Shown here: positions 18,793 through 26,048 of the stretch, piece after piece
Numbering within the stretch: position 1 is the first letter of the stretch
Layout of the letters: each line of letters begins with the position of its first letter
The notes under the pieces: model-generated
Told to the model about the DNA's origin: nothing
What the model saw: the letters and a program-made list of their open reading frames with translations, nothing else
Database searches by the model: none
Source of the DNA: Carboxydocella thermautotrophica
Lineage (GTDB): Bacteria > Bacillota > GCA-003054495 > Carboxydocellales > Carboxydocellaceae
Length of the DNA: 64,000 nt
NCBI GenBank assembly: GCA_003054495.1
Contig: CP028514.1
Coordinates: forward strand, 1,104,501-1,168,500
Reading direction: 5' to 3'
Program-made: the position numbers and the translations under genes

Positions 18793-19596
18793 TTAGTTGG
18801 CGACAGACAAGTCTGTCCGCTGAGCGATAGTCATGGCTACAGGTTGATTGATTATAATAGCACCTGCAGCTACTAGATCTTTTAGCGCTTGCTGGGTTGC
18901 CAGAGTCAACTCGCGCGGATGGTTAATCCGGGTAAAGATATTGATTGGGCCTGACTGGTTCAGGACCTGGCAGAGTCCAGCAGTAATGCGCTGGGGTAAG
19001 ACTGCCGGGGTTCTAGTAACGATGCCGACAGAGCGGATATGGCTTATTTTCCTGATTTCTCTTAACAACCATTCCAGGCGGCGATCAGAAAGCAAGAGGG
19101 CATCACCGCCAACCAGTACTATTTCCCGGATTTTCTTCTGCTGAGCCAGAGCATTAAGGGTAGATTGCAACAAATCTAGAGCCAGATGCCGTTCAATCAA
19201 GCCCTGCTGACAGGTCAGGGTACAATAGCTGCAATAGATGGCACACTGATTGGTTACTGTCAGCAGATACCTGGTCTCTTTTTTATCCAGCCCGACAGGA
19301 CAGCCAGCCACGGTTTTGTCCCGCCAGGGCAGAACTTGCAATTTGAGTGGGTCATCAGGCTGTTCCCAGTCAATGGCTGCCAGGTAATGAGGGGTGATGG
19401 CCCAGCGTCTATGGGCTGAAGCATTTCTAAGCAGAGAAATTTCCTTTTCAGTTAAAGGGAGAAAATGAGCCAGGTCAAGAGGACTGGAGATGCGGTTAGC
19501 CAGATGCCAGCGCCAATCCTGCCACTCAGCCTCGCTGGCCTGCAGGTGCTTAAGGATAATGGATTTTTGCTGCTGGTACTTCTGGTTTCGTTCCAT
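18793..19596 (-). CDS. KamA-like radical SAM protein lacking the PLP-binding C-terminus
   Basis: The 267-residue protein is clearly paralogous to the adjacent aminomutase (SEAEWQDWRWHLANRI versus SEHNWQDWKWQISNRI). It keeps the cluster C118-AIY-C122-SY-C125, the GGDALLLSDRRLEWLL block and NHPRELTLATQQAL. It ends at NQPVAMT plus an unrelated tail, where the full-length protein reads NQAVLLRGIND. The region with the PLP lysine and substrate residues is missing. The CTRRR-like stretch after the cluster is altered to CTLTCQQG. ATG at 19596 is preferred to GTG at 19602 for spacing from AGGAGG. It is either a decaying duplicate or a cofactor-cleaving remnant; I cannot assign activity. Confidence 0.7.
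   Translation of the reverse strand: MERNQKYQQQKSIILKHLQASEAEWQDWRWHLANRISSPLDLAHFLPLTEKEISLLRNASAHRRWAITPHYLAAIDWEQPDDPLKLQVLPWRDKTVAGCPVGLDKKETRYLLTVTNQCAIYCSYCTLTCQQGLIERHLALDLLQSTLNALAQQKKIREIVLVGGDALLLSDRRLEWLLREIRKISHIRSVGIVTRTPAVLPQRITAGLCQVLNQSGPINIFTRINHPRELTLATQQALKDLVAAGAIIINQPVAMTIAQRTDLSVAN
18802..18817. repeat. 16-bp inverted repeat at the 3' end of the truncated gene
   Basis: GACAGAC-AA-GTCTGTC forms a near-perfect palindrome within the last codons of the truncated aminomutase, just upstream of the next promoter's -35. It has no T-tract and is not a clear terminator. It could be a protein-binding site or a deletion scar; the sequence does not decide. Confidence 0.4.
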
Positions 19597-19621
19597 CTTC
19601 ACTCCTCCTTTCCAATCATTC

Positions 19622-19651
19622 TATATACATCAGGAATGGTCAAAAAGTCAA
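19622..19651 (-). promoter_or_regulatory. Probable promoter of the truncated aminomutase paralogue
   Basis: On the minus strand TTGACT (19651-19646) and TATATA (19627-19622) are 18 bases apart, 25 bases upstream of the start codon. A TATAAT on the plus strand at 19674-19679 probably serves the divergent ccdA gene, although its -35 is poor. Confidence 0.5.
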
Positions 19652-19712
19652 TGCCTTTTTGCAATTTTTCTGGTATAATTAGATAGAAAACTTGAGCGAA
19701 GGGGTGTTAATC

Positions 19713-20414
19713 TTGACCAATGTATCGGGTTGGCTGGCTTTTGCCGCTGGTGTAGTTTCCTTTGCTTCACCCTGTGTATTACCTTTGATTCCCGCCTATG
19801 TAGCTTATCTGGCTGGCAGTACCCAAAATGCCACTCTTGCCGAGGGGAAACGGCTCAGACTTTTAACCAGGGCGCTTTTGTTTATTCTAGGTTTTTCATT
19901 GCTTTTCATTTTGCTGGGAGCATCTGCCAGTGCAGTGGGCAAACTACTGTTGCAATATAAAGACATATTACGCCGAATAAGCGGGGCATTGATTATCATT
20001 TTTGGCCTGTTTATGACAGGGCTGCTGCCACTGGAGATGTTCTACCGGGAAGTGCGCTGGCAGGCCACTCCCCGGGCTGGTGGATTAGGGGCTTTTTTGC
20101 TGGGCCTGGCCTTTGCGGCCGGCTGGACTCCCTGTGTGGGGCCTATCCTTTCGTCTATCTTGCTTTATGCCAGTACGGAGGCTACTGTCAATAAAGGCAT
20201 TTATTTACTTTCCCTTTATTCTCTGGGACTGGGTTTACCTTTTCTGGTTACTGCCCTGGCTGTTGACAAATTTCAGTCGGCATTAAACAGGATGGCCAGG
20301 TTTTTGCCCGTGGTTTCCCTGGTGGCCGGGGTGATTATGATCATCCTGGGGATCCTGATTTTTACCAATAAACTGGGGCTGATTGCCGGATATTTTTCCT
20401 GGTTGGCCATCTAG
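19713..20414 (+). CDS. ccdA: CcdA-family thiol-disulfide transmembrane transporter
   Basis: CcdA passes reducing power across the membrane to keep apocytochrome c cysteines reduced. The 233-residue protein has about six membrane segments and the two redox cysteines in FASPCVLPLIPAYVAYLAG and GWTPCVGPIL, as in the DsbD core and CcdA. TTG at 19713 is preferred because GAAGGGGTG precedes it; GTG at 19704 and TTG at 19692 are also in frame. No ResBC-type haem lyase genes are nearby. A c-type multiheme cytochrome elsewhere in the window would need such a pathway. Confidence 0.85.
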   Translation: MTNVSGWLAFAAGVVSFASPCVLPLIPAYVAYLAGSTQNATLAEGKRLRLLTRALLFILGFSLLFILLGASASAVGKLLLQYKDILRRISGALIIIFGLFMTGLLPLEMFYREVRWQATPRAGGLGAFLLGLAFAAGWTPCVGPILSSILLYASTEATVNKGIYLLSLYSLGLGLPFLVTALAVDKFQSALNRMARFLPVVSLVAGVIMIILGILIFTNKLGLIAGYFSWLAI

Positions 20415-20427
20415 ACGGGGTGAGAGG

Positions 20428-21426
20428 ATGGAAAAGAGGGAAATAGTTTTCCAGGTGTTACAAGGACTCAAACCAGAAGTAACTCCCTGGGGAGAACTGC
20501 TGGCTCCTGCTGACCTAACCGGTTCCACCTGGGAAGAGAAAAGTCAGTTCTGGCAACAGTACGGCGCTTTCCTGGTCGTGGAAGGGCCGGAGCGGCCAGC
20601 GCCTCAGGATACCGGGCTGGAAATCGAAGGCAGAAGAATCTGGCTGGATGAATGGGGACGTTTTTTCTTCTGGTGGGAAGATTGCCCCCTTTATGTGGAA
20701 CCGGCGGTGGATTTTTTGCGCTGGGAAACTACCATTAACTGGCCGGAAGCGACTGCATACGATTACGGTTATTTCAGGCGCTGGCGGCAGGAGAGTGACC
20801 TGTTTGTCTTTGCCCTGCTGGATGGCCCATATCAGCTGGCCAGTACGCTGGTGGAGTATACCGCTTTCCTCAATGCCTGTGAAAACAATACGGAGAAGAT
20901 GGGGCAGTTCTGGCAGGCCCTGGGGGAATACCAGCTGGAACTGGCCCGGCTGGCCATTCAGGCCGGGGCCCAGGGGATAATAATCGCCGATGATTTTGCC
21001 AATCAGCTGGGCCCGGTAGTACCAGGCCATATTCTGGCGGTAGCTCTGTTTCCTGTTTATGATTTCCTGGCCCGGGAGTTAGAAAAGGATGGTATACCGG
21101 TATTATTGCATTGTGATGGGGACTTGCGTTCCATCTTGCCAGCCCTGACCCGTACCCGCTTACGGGGCATACAGGGACTGGAGTGGGCCTGTGGCCAGGA
21201 TCTGGGCGATGCGGAACTGGTCAAGTTGCTAGGGAACCTGCTGGTGATGGGTAATCTGGATCCAGGCTGGCTGGAAGGGAATATCAGCCCGAAGGAATTT
21301 GAACAAAGGCTGGCGAAGGTCTGTGCTGCTGGTCGCACATTGCCGGGTGGGCATATTCTCGCCACCAGCAGCGGGTTAACCCGTAGAACCAGGAAGGAGT
21401 ATCTGGATTTATTAAGCAAGAGATAA
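20428..21426 (+). CDS. Uroporphyrinogen-decarboxylase-fold (URO-D/MtaA-like) protein
   Basis: The 332-residue protein has the URO-D superfamily barrel, seen in DGPYQLASTLVEYTAFL, GIIIADDFANQLGPVVPG, IPVLLHCDGDLRSILPAL and the C-terminal LPGGHILATSSGLT. It lacks the N-terminal arginine motif expected of true HemE. It therefore belongs with the methyltransferase-like members used in corrinoid-dependent methyl transfer, whose substrates vary. ATG at 20428 lies after GGGGTGAGAGG, 14 bases beyond ccdA. The substrate is unknown. Confidence 0.7.
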   Translation: MEKREIVFQVLQGLKPEVTPWGELLAPADLTGSTWEEKSQFWQQYGAFLVVEGPERPAPQDTGLEIEGRRIWLDEWGRFFFWWEDCPLYVEPAVDFLRWETTINWPEATAYDYGYFRRWRQESDLFVFALLDGPYQLASTLVEYTAFLNACENNTEKMGQFWQALGEYQLELARLAIQAGAQGIIIADDFANQLGPVVPGHILAVALFPVYDFLARELEKDGIPVLLHCDGDLRSILPALTRTRLRGIQGLEWACGQDLGDAELVKLLGNLLVMGNLDPGWLEGNISPKEFEQRLAKVCAAGRTLPGGHILATSSGLTRRTRKEYLDLLSKR

Positions 21427-21432
21427 AAAAGG

Positions 21433-21468
21433 GGCAGGGCCAATTTCCGATCACCCTGCCTTTAAAAA
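21433..21468 (+). terminator. Probable terminator after the URO-D-like gene
   Basis: GGCAGGG pairs with CCCTGCC around a 14-base loop, followed by TTTAAAAA. The stem is good but the T-tract is short. The rest of 21469-21612 has no credible gene; it contains a small CTCTT/AAGAG hairpin near 21585. Confidence 0.6.
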
Positions 21469-21612
21469 CATTACAAGAAAATATATGAGTTATGGGAGGT
21501 AAGAAGGGAGAAATAGCGTTGCGGAGGCAAGTGATAGTGAAGGTGTTCACTTAACCTCGACACAGTAATGATAACACTTATTTGCTCTTTTGGCAAGAGG
21601 TTGGCAAAAAAT

Positions 21613-22662
21613 TTAATTTTTCAGAAAATGATAGGATAGGGCCAGCAGAAAAGCAAGTCCTGCATACCCTAGCAGGGGATAGAGGGTTTCTACCAGTAAG
21701 CTGAAAGGATAGTGGGAAAAGAGAATGGCTGCGGCCAGCAGGATGAAAGACCAGAAGAGGGGAGGTTTACCCCATTTATCCTGTAAACGGACAGCCAGAC
21801 CAAAGAGATTGGCAATCATGGTAGTGAAGATTTCGGTCCACAGCACCAGGATAACAATCAGGCGGATAAAAAATGGGTGTGGCTTGACAATATACAGGAT
21901 AGGGATTTCGAAGTCCAGGATCTGGGGAAAATGAACCAGCACCACCAGGGCAATCAAAACAGTAAGCAAGCCTATCCCGAGCGCACCCAGCCAGGCTCCC
22001 AGATAAAGGGGGCTGCTTTTTTGACTTTGGCCACCCAAAGGGGCTAAAATAGTGGCAGATAAAATCAGATTATAGGAGAGGTATAAAAGGGAAGCCAGCA
22101 GCCAGTGGGGCGCTACTCCTGGGCTGGCGGGAGGTTGGGCCATTACTTCCCAGCTCAGGCCGTGATAAAAGAGGGAATAAAGGCTGATCCCCAGAACCAT
22201 AAGGATCAAGAGGGGCACCAGCCAGGCATTGGCGGCCAGGATGCCGCGAACACCAAAAAAGAGAACCAGCAAGGCGAGCAAGGCAGCCAGAAGAATTCCC
22301 CACCAACGGGACAGGCCCAGATGTTCTTCAAAGACAGCTCCGGAAGCTGCAAGCATGATTAGCAGGGTGGAAAAAAGAAAGGCATTGAGCAGCCAGTCGA
22401 GAAAACTACCCAGCAGGGGGCCAAACAGCAGACGAAAGAGAGCAGCGTGGCTGCTGGCATTAATTTGCCAGGCAAAGCGCATGACCAGCATACCAAAAAA
22501 GCCAAAGCCGAAAGTGGCCAGTAAAATGCCCCAGAGGCCCTGGGTGCCGTAGGAAGAAAAAAACTGCAGGGTTTCCTGACCGGAGGCAAATCCTGCACCT
22601 ACCATGGTACCAATATAGGTGGCGGCAATTTGCCAGGTAGAAAAATTTTCTTTTTTAACCAT
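21613..22662 (-). CDS. YkvI-like multispanning membrane protein
   Basis: The 349-residue protein is hydrophobic with about ten membrane segments. It begins with WQIAATYIGTMVGAGFASGQETLQFF, a Gly-rich first helix resembling the APC/LeuT-fold transporters and the YkvI group. ATG at 22662 (MVKKENFSTW) follows GCAGGAGGTAAG; upstream in-frame starts lack a ribosome site. The substrate is unknown. The gene is divergent from the phosphodiesterase gene, with 62 bases between starts. Confidence 0.7.
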   Translation of the reverse strand: MVKKENFSTWQIAATYIGTMVGAGFASGQETLQFFSSYGTQGLWGILLATFGFGFFGMLVMRFAWQINASSHAALFRLLFGPLLGSFLDWLLNAFLFSTLLIMLAASGAVFEEHLGLSRWWGILLAALLALLVLFFGVRGILAANAWLVPLLILMVLGISLYSLFYHGLSWEVMAQPPASPGVAPHWLLASLLYLSYNLILSATILAPLGGQSQKSSPLYLGAWLGALGIGLLTVLIALVVLVHFPQILDFEIPILYIVKPHPFFIRLIVILVLWTEIFTTMIANLFGLAVRLQDKWGKPPLFWSFILLAAAILFSHYPFSLLVETLYPLLGYAGLAFLLALSYHFLKN

Positions 22663-22724
22663 GCACTTACCTCCTGCTTCAGTGTACAATTAAAATATAT
22701 GCAGGAGGGATAGGGGAGAAGAAG

Positions 22725-24287
22725 ATGCAATCCATACCTGTTTCTGTCAGTAAACAGAAAAAGGTGATATTGATTATTATTGACTCCCTCAATCCGGCTG
22801 TGGTCAGGGATTGCCTGGAGCAGGGAATGGTTCCAGGACTGGAGTTTCTGGTCAGGCGGGGACGGATTTTTTACGATTGTGTCAGTGTTTTCCCCACCAT
22901 GACCCCTACCTGTACCAGTTCCATTGTTACTGGTACCTACCCGGATTTACACCAGGTTCCCGGATTTGTCTGGTTCAGCCGCTGGGAGAAGCGGATGATT
23001 AACTATGGCGCCAGTTTTACGGCTATCTGGAAATTGGGCCTGCCTACAGTGATGCAGGACCTTATCTTTAACCTCAATGGGCGGCAGTTAAGCCGAAGAA
23101 TAAAAACTGTGTATGAGCTGCTGGAAGATCAGGGATTAACGACTGCGGCCATAAATTTCTACATTTTTCGCGGCCGCCAGGTTTTTGAAACCAGAATTCC
23201 CTGGCTGATTAACCTCCTGACCAGATTTCGCCTGGCTGGCAGGTTAATGGGGCCCAGTCTGCTGGTACTGGGCGAAATCTGCCGTCCGGCCAGGTTGTTT
23301 AAAGATGATGAATTCTGGGCTCCGGCCGGGCCGCTGAATAAATTCGGTGTTAATGATGAATTTTCCGGGACAGTGACCAGCTATCTGATCAGCCATGGGC
23401 ATCAGCCGCCCTTGATGCTGGTCTATTTGCCCGATAATGATGGATACTGTCATCGCCATGATCCCCTGACTGCCTATGAGAGCCTGATGCGGGCCGATCG
23501 GCAGATTTGTAAAATTCTGGATGCCTATCCCAGCTGGGAACAGGCTCTGGCTGAAACGGTATTTATCGTAACGGGAGACCACAGCCAAAGCAGGATATTA
23601 AACAGTCCGGAAGCTATTATTGACTTGCCCGCTTTGCTGGCTCCTCTGAAACAGGTTCCCCTGGGTCGCAAACTGGCATTGCCTGGGAAGGATATTGCCA
23701 TTGCTCCCAATGAACGGGCGGCCCATATCTATATCCTGCGTCGTAAGCCCCTGAAACGGGCCCGGGTCATGCAAAAACTGCTGGAGCTCCTGGAAGGGGA
23801 TAGCCGCATTGATCTGATTCTCTGGAAAGAGGAATGGCAGGGGATGACCAAATTCTGGATCAAAAATGGTAATCGGGCTCTCTGGTTTGTTAAAGGAGGC
23901 ACTGGCCGAGATCTTTACGGTAATAGCTGGCACTGGGAAGGAGACCTGTCCGCTATCGATGCCAGGGTGGAAGGGCAGTATCTGAAGTTCGGCCAGTATC
24001 CCGATGCTTTTCGCCGTATTTCGGCCCTGCTGCGATCCCGCAATGCCGGGGATGTGGTCATTACTGCTGCGCCGGGTTATGAATTTGGTGGCCTGGGGTC
24101 ACCTTTGCATCTGGGCTTTGGCAGCCATGGTTCTCTACATGCCGTCGATTCCCTGGTACCGTTGATTGTCTGTGGCGCTGAATGGCAGAAGGAACATCCC
24201 CGGCTGGTTGATCTGGTACCCTGGCTACTGAAATATTTTGGCATACCTTATCCTGATTATTTAGTGAATGAGGAGGGTCACAATTGA
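22725..24287 (+). CDS. Alkaline-phosphatase-superfamily phosphodiesterase
   Basis: The 520-residue protein belongs to the type I phosphodiesterase/nucleotide pyrophosphatase group. ILIIIDSLNP gives the first metal aspartate, and FPTMTPTCTSSIVTGTYP gives the nucleophile Thr/Ser. YLPDNDGYCHRHDP, VTGDHSQS and the later FGSHGSLH supply further metal ligands. No signal peptide or membrane anchor is evident, so it may be cytoplasmic. It overlaps the next gene by 4 bases. The substrate cannot be read from the sequence; phosphonate, nucleotide or lipid phosphodiesters are all possible. Confidence 0.75.
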   Translation: MQSIPVSVSKQKKVILIIIDSLNPAVVRDCLEQGMVPGLEFLVRRGRIFYDCVSVFPTMTPTCTSSIVTGTYPDLHQVPGFVWFSRWEKRMINYGASFTAIWKLGLPTVMQDLIFNLNGRQLSRRIKTVYELLEDQGLTTAAINFYIFRGRQVFETRIPWLINLLTRFRLAGRLMGPSLLVLGEICRPARLFKDDEFWAPAGPLNKFGVNDEFSGTVTSYLISHGHQPPLMLVYLPDNDGYCHRHDPLTAYESLMRADRQICKILDAYPSWEQALAETVFIVTGDHSQSRILNSPEAIIDLPALLAPLKQVPLGRKLALPGKDIAIAPNERAAHIYILRRKPLKRARVMQKLLELLEGDSRIDLILWKEEWQGMTKFWIKNGNRALWFVKGGTGRDLYGNSWHWEGDLSAIDARVEGQYLKFGQYPDAFRRISALLRSRNAGDVVITAAPGYEFGGLGSPLHLGFGSHGSLHAVDSLVPLIVCGAEWQKEHPRLVDLVPWLLKYFGIPYPDYLVNEEGHN

Positions 24288-24697
24288 ACCAGGGAATTAA
24301 AGTATTCGTTTATGGTACATTGCTGAAAGGCCAGTCCAATCACAGGCTATTGCACAGGGCACTGGCTGGTCCGGTGGCGGCTGAGGTATGGGGCTATGCC
24401 CTTTATCAGGTAACACCAGCCTATCCGGGAGCAGTACCGGATGAAGCAGGCAAAATCAAAGGGGAGATCTACTGGGTTGATGAAGAGCTGCTGCGGGAAC
24501 TGGATGAACTGGAAGATTACGATCCAGATACCCATAGTGGCTTATATATCCGACAAAAAACCAGAACAGTGGATCAGCAGGAGGTATATATCTACGTCTG
24601 GACCGGACCGGTTCGACAGGAATGGGAGGTGCCATATGAACAGCAACCCTGGCACTCAGATTGGGCCGGTGATCAAAACCCGGGAACTGGAAATTGA
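24284..24697 (+). CDS. Gamma-glutamylcyclotransferase-like (AIG2/GGCT) protein
   Basis: The 137-residue protein has the GGCT fold motif VFVYGTLLKGQSNH at the N-terminus. The acidic residue of GEIYWVDEELLRELDELEDY lies at the position of the catalytic glutamate. Family members release 5-oxoproline from gamma-glutamyl amines, but bacterial members are mostly uncharacterised. The start is TTG at 24284, overlapping the previous stop, behind AGGAGGGTCAC. It overlaps the next gene by 62 bases. Confidence 0.75.
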   Translation: MNQGIKVFVYGTLLKGQSNHRLLHRALAGPVAAEVWGYALYQVTPAYPGAVPDEAGKIKGEIYWVDEELLRELDELEDYDPDTHSGLYIRQKTRTVDQQEVYIYVWTGPVRQEWEVPYEQQPWHSDWAGDQNPGTGN

Positions 24698-25292
24698 TCT
24701 GGGCGGCAAAGTCCTTAATTTTACTGTAGTGGCCAATAGTGAAGAAATTTTACCCCATACCCTGCCGGATGGAGAATCTCCCGTTTGGGTGGAGTTGTGG
24801 CCTTCGGCCCTGGCCCTGGCCCGCTGGTACTGGCAGGGGGAGGATTTGACCGGTAAAAAGGTACTGGAGCTTGGGGCAGGCCTGGGGTTGCCTGGAATTG
24901 TGGCGGCTCTCAAAGGGGCATGGGTTATCCAAACTGACTATATTCCTGCCGCCGTGGAGCTGGCCCGTCAGAATGCCCTCAAGAACGGGGCGGCAGCTAA
25001 TATGGTTCAGCAAGTGGCAGACTGGCGTCAATTTAACATCCAGGAAAAGTTCCATATAATTACCGGTTCCGATTTTATCTATCAGCCGCTAAATCATCCG
25101 TATCTGGAGCAAATCTTTAATAACAATTTGCTACCAGGGGGGAAACTGGTTATTGCTGAATATGGCCGGGTGGATGCCCTGCGATTTTTGCAGTTTTTGG
25201 AGCAGCAGGGCTGGCAGGTCGAGCAGCAAATCTGGCCAGTGGAGCAGGGGGGCTATACTTATAAAATCAAAATTTTTCAGCTGCAAAAATAA
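24636..25292 (+). CDS. Class I SAM-dependent methyltransferase (Methyltransf_16-like)
   Basis: The 218-residue protein has motif I VLELGAGLGLPGIVAALKGA near residue 72, and an ESPVWVELWPSALALARW lead-in characteristic of the lysine-methyltransferase-like METTL21/Nnt1 group. A TGSDFIYQPLNHPYLEQI segment occupies the motif IV position. ATG at 24636 follows GGGAGGTG and lies inside the GGCT gene, so translation is coupled. The target could be a protein or a small molecule. Confidence 0.75.
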   Translation: MNSNPGTQIGPVIKTRELEIDLGGKVLNFTVVANSEEILPHTLPDGESPVWVELWPSALALARWYWQGEDLTGKKVLELGAGLGLPGIVAALKGAWVIQTDYIPAAVELARQNALKNGAAANMVQQVADWRQFNIQEKFHIITGSDFIYQPLNHPYLEQIFNNNLLPGGKLVIAEYGRVDALRFLQFLEQQGWQVEQQIWPVEQGGYTYKIKIFQLQK

Positions 25293-25293
25293 A

Positions 25294-25326
25294 AGGCGCA
25301 CCCCTTAGCGGGCTGCGCTTTTTTTT
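25294..25326. terminator. Bidirectional terminator between the methyltransferase gene and lgt
   Basis: AGGCGCA and TGCGCTT-type arms with an inner CCCC/GGGG pairing form a GC-rich hairpin. A run of eight T follows on the plus side and a run of A precedes it. It serves convergent genes; the minus-side arm overlaps the last codons of lgt. Confidence 0.8.
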
Positions 25327-26048
25327 CTGCGCCAGAGAATTATCAAACCTGCACTGGTAAAGAGTACCACACTCATCACCTGGGCGGCGCGGAGAGGTCC
25401 GAGCATCAAACTGTCGGTGCGGAAACTTTCCACGATGAAACGGCCCACAGAATAGGCCATCAAATAGAGGAGAAAAACTTCTCCCTTCCGAATGACTGGT
25501 TTGCGCCGAATCCAGAGCAGGAAAAAGAAAACCCCTAAATCCCAGAGGGATTCATAAAGAAAAGTGGGATGGCGATAGGCGCCATCGATATACATGGCCC
25601 AGGGTAAATCGGTTTCATAGCCATAGGCTTCCTGGTTGAAGAAATTGCCCCACCGTCCGATGGCCTGGCCCATAATCAAACTGGGGGCGCAGATATCAGC
25701 CAGCTGCCAGAAATCCAGGCGGTAATGGCGGCTAAACCAGAGTCCCACCAGGATGGCAGTTAAGATGCCGCCGTGAATAGCCAGACCACCATGCCAGATT
25801 TTGGGGATTTCAGAGGGATTGGCACTATAATAATCCCAGTTGAAAATGACATAATAGAGACGAGCGCCTAACCAGCTGAGGGGGGCGGCGATCAAGGCCA
25901 GATCCAGGATGCGTTCCGGATCAATCCCCTGACGCCGGGCTTCCCGGGAAGCCAGCGTTACCCCGATAATAACAGCGATAGCCATGATCACCCCATACCA
26001 GCGGATGGTGAGGGGGCCAATTTGTAAAGCGATAGGATCAATTTTCAT
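25305..26048 (-). CDS. lgt: Prolipoprotein diacylglyceryl transferase
   Basis: Lgt transfers diacylglycerol from phosphatidylglycerol to the lipobox cysteine of prolipoproteins such as MetQ. The 247-residue membrane protein has IRWYGVIMA, the HGGLAIHGGI block, and the family signature MGQAIGRWGNFFNQEAYG near residue 130. ATG at 26048 is preferred because the ATG at 26054 directly abuts AGGAGG. It overlaps the end of rqcH by 11 bases. Confidence 0.95.
   Translation of the reverse strand: MKIDPIALQIGPLTIRWYGVIMAIAVIIGVTLASREARRQGIDPERILDLALIAAPLSWLGARLYYVIFNWDYYSANPSEIPKIWHGGLAIHGGILTAILVGLWFSRHYRLDFWQLADICAPSLIMGQAIGRWGNFFNQEAYGYETDLPWAMYIDGAYRHPTFLYESLWDLGVFFFLLWIRRKPVIRKGEVFLLYLMAYSVGRFIVESFRTDSLMLGPLRAAQVMSVVLFTSAGLIILWRRKKSAAR

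Noticed and set aside
18802-18817. Palindrome as a LexA box or terminator
   Set aside because: It lacks the GAAC/GTTC half sites of Gram-positive LexA boxes and has no T-tract.
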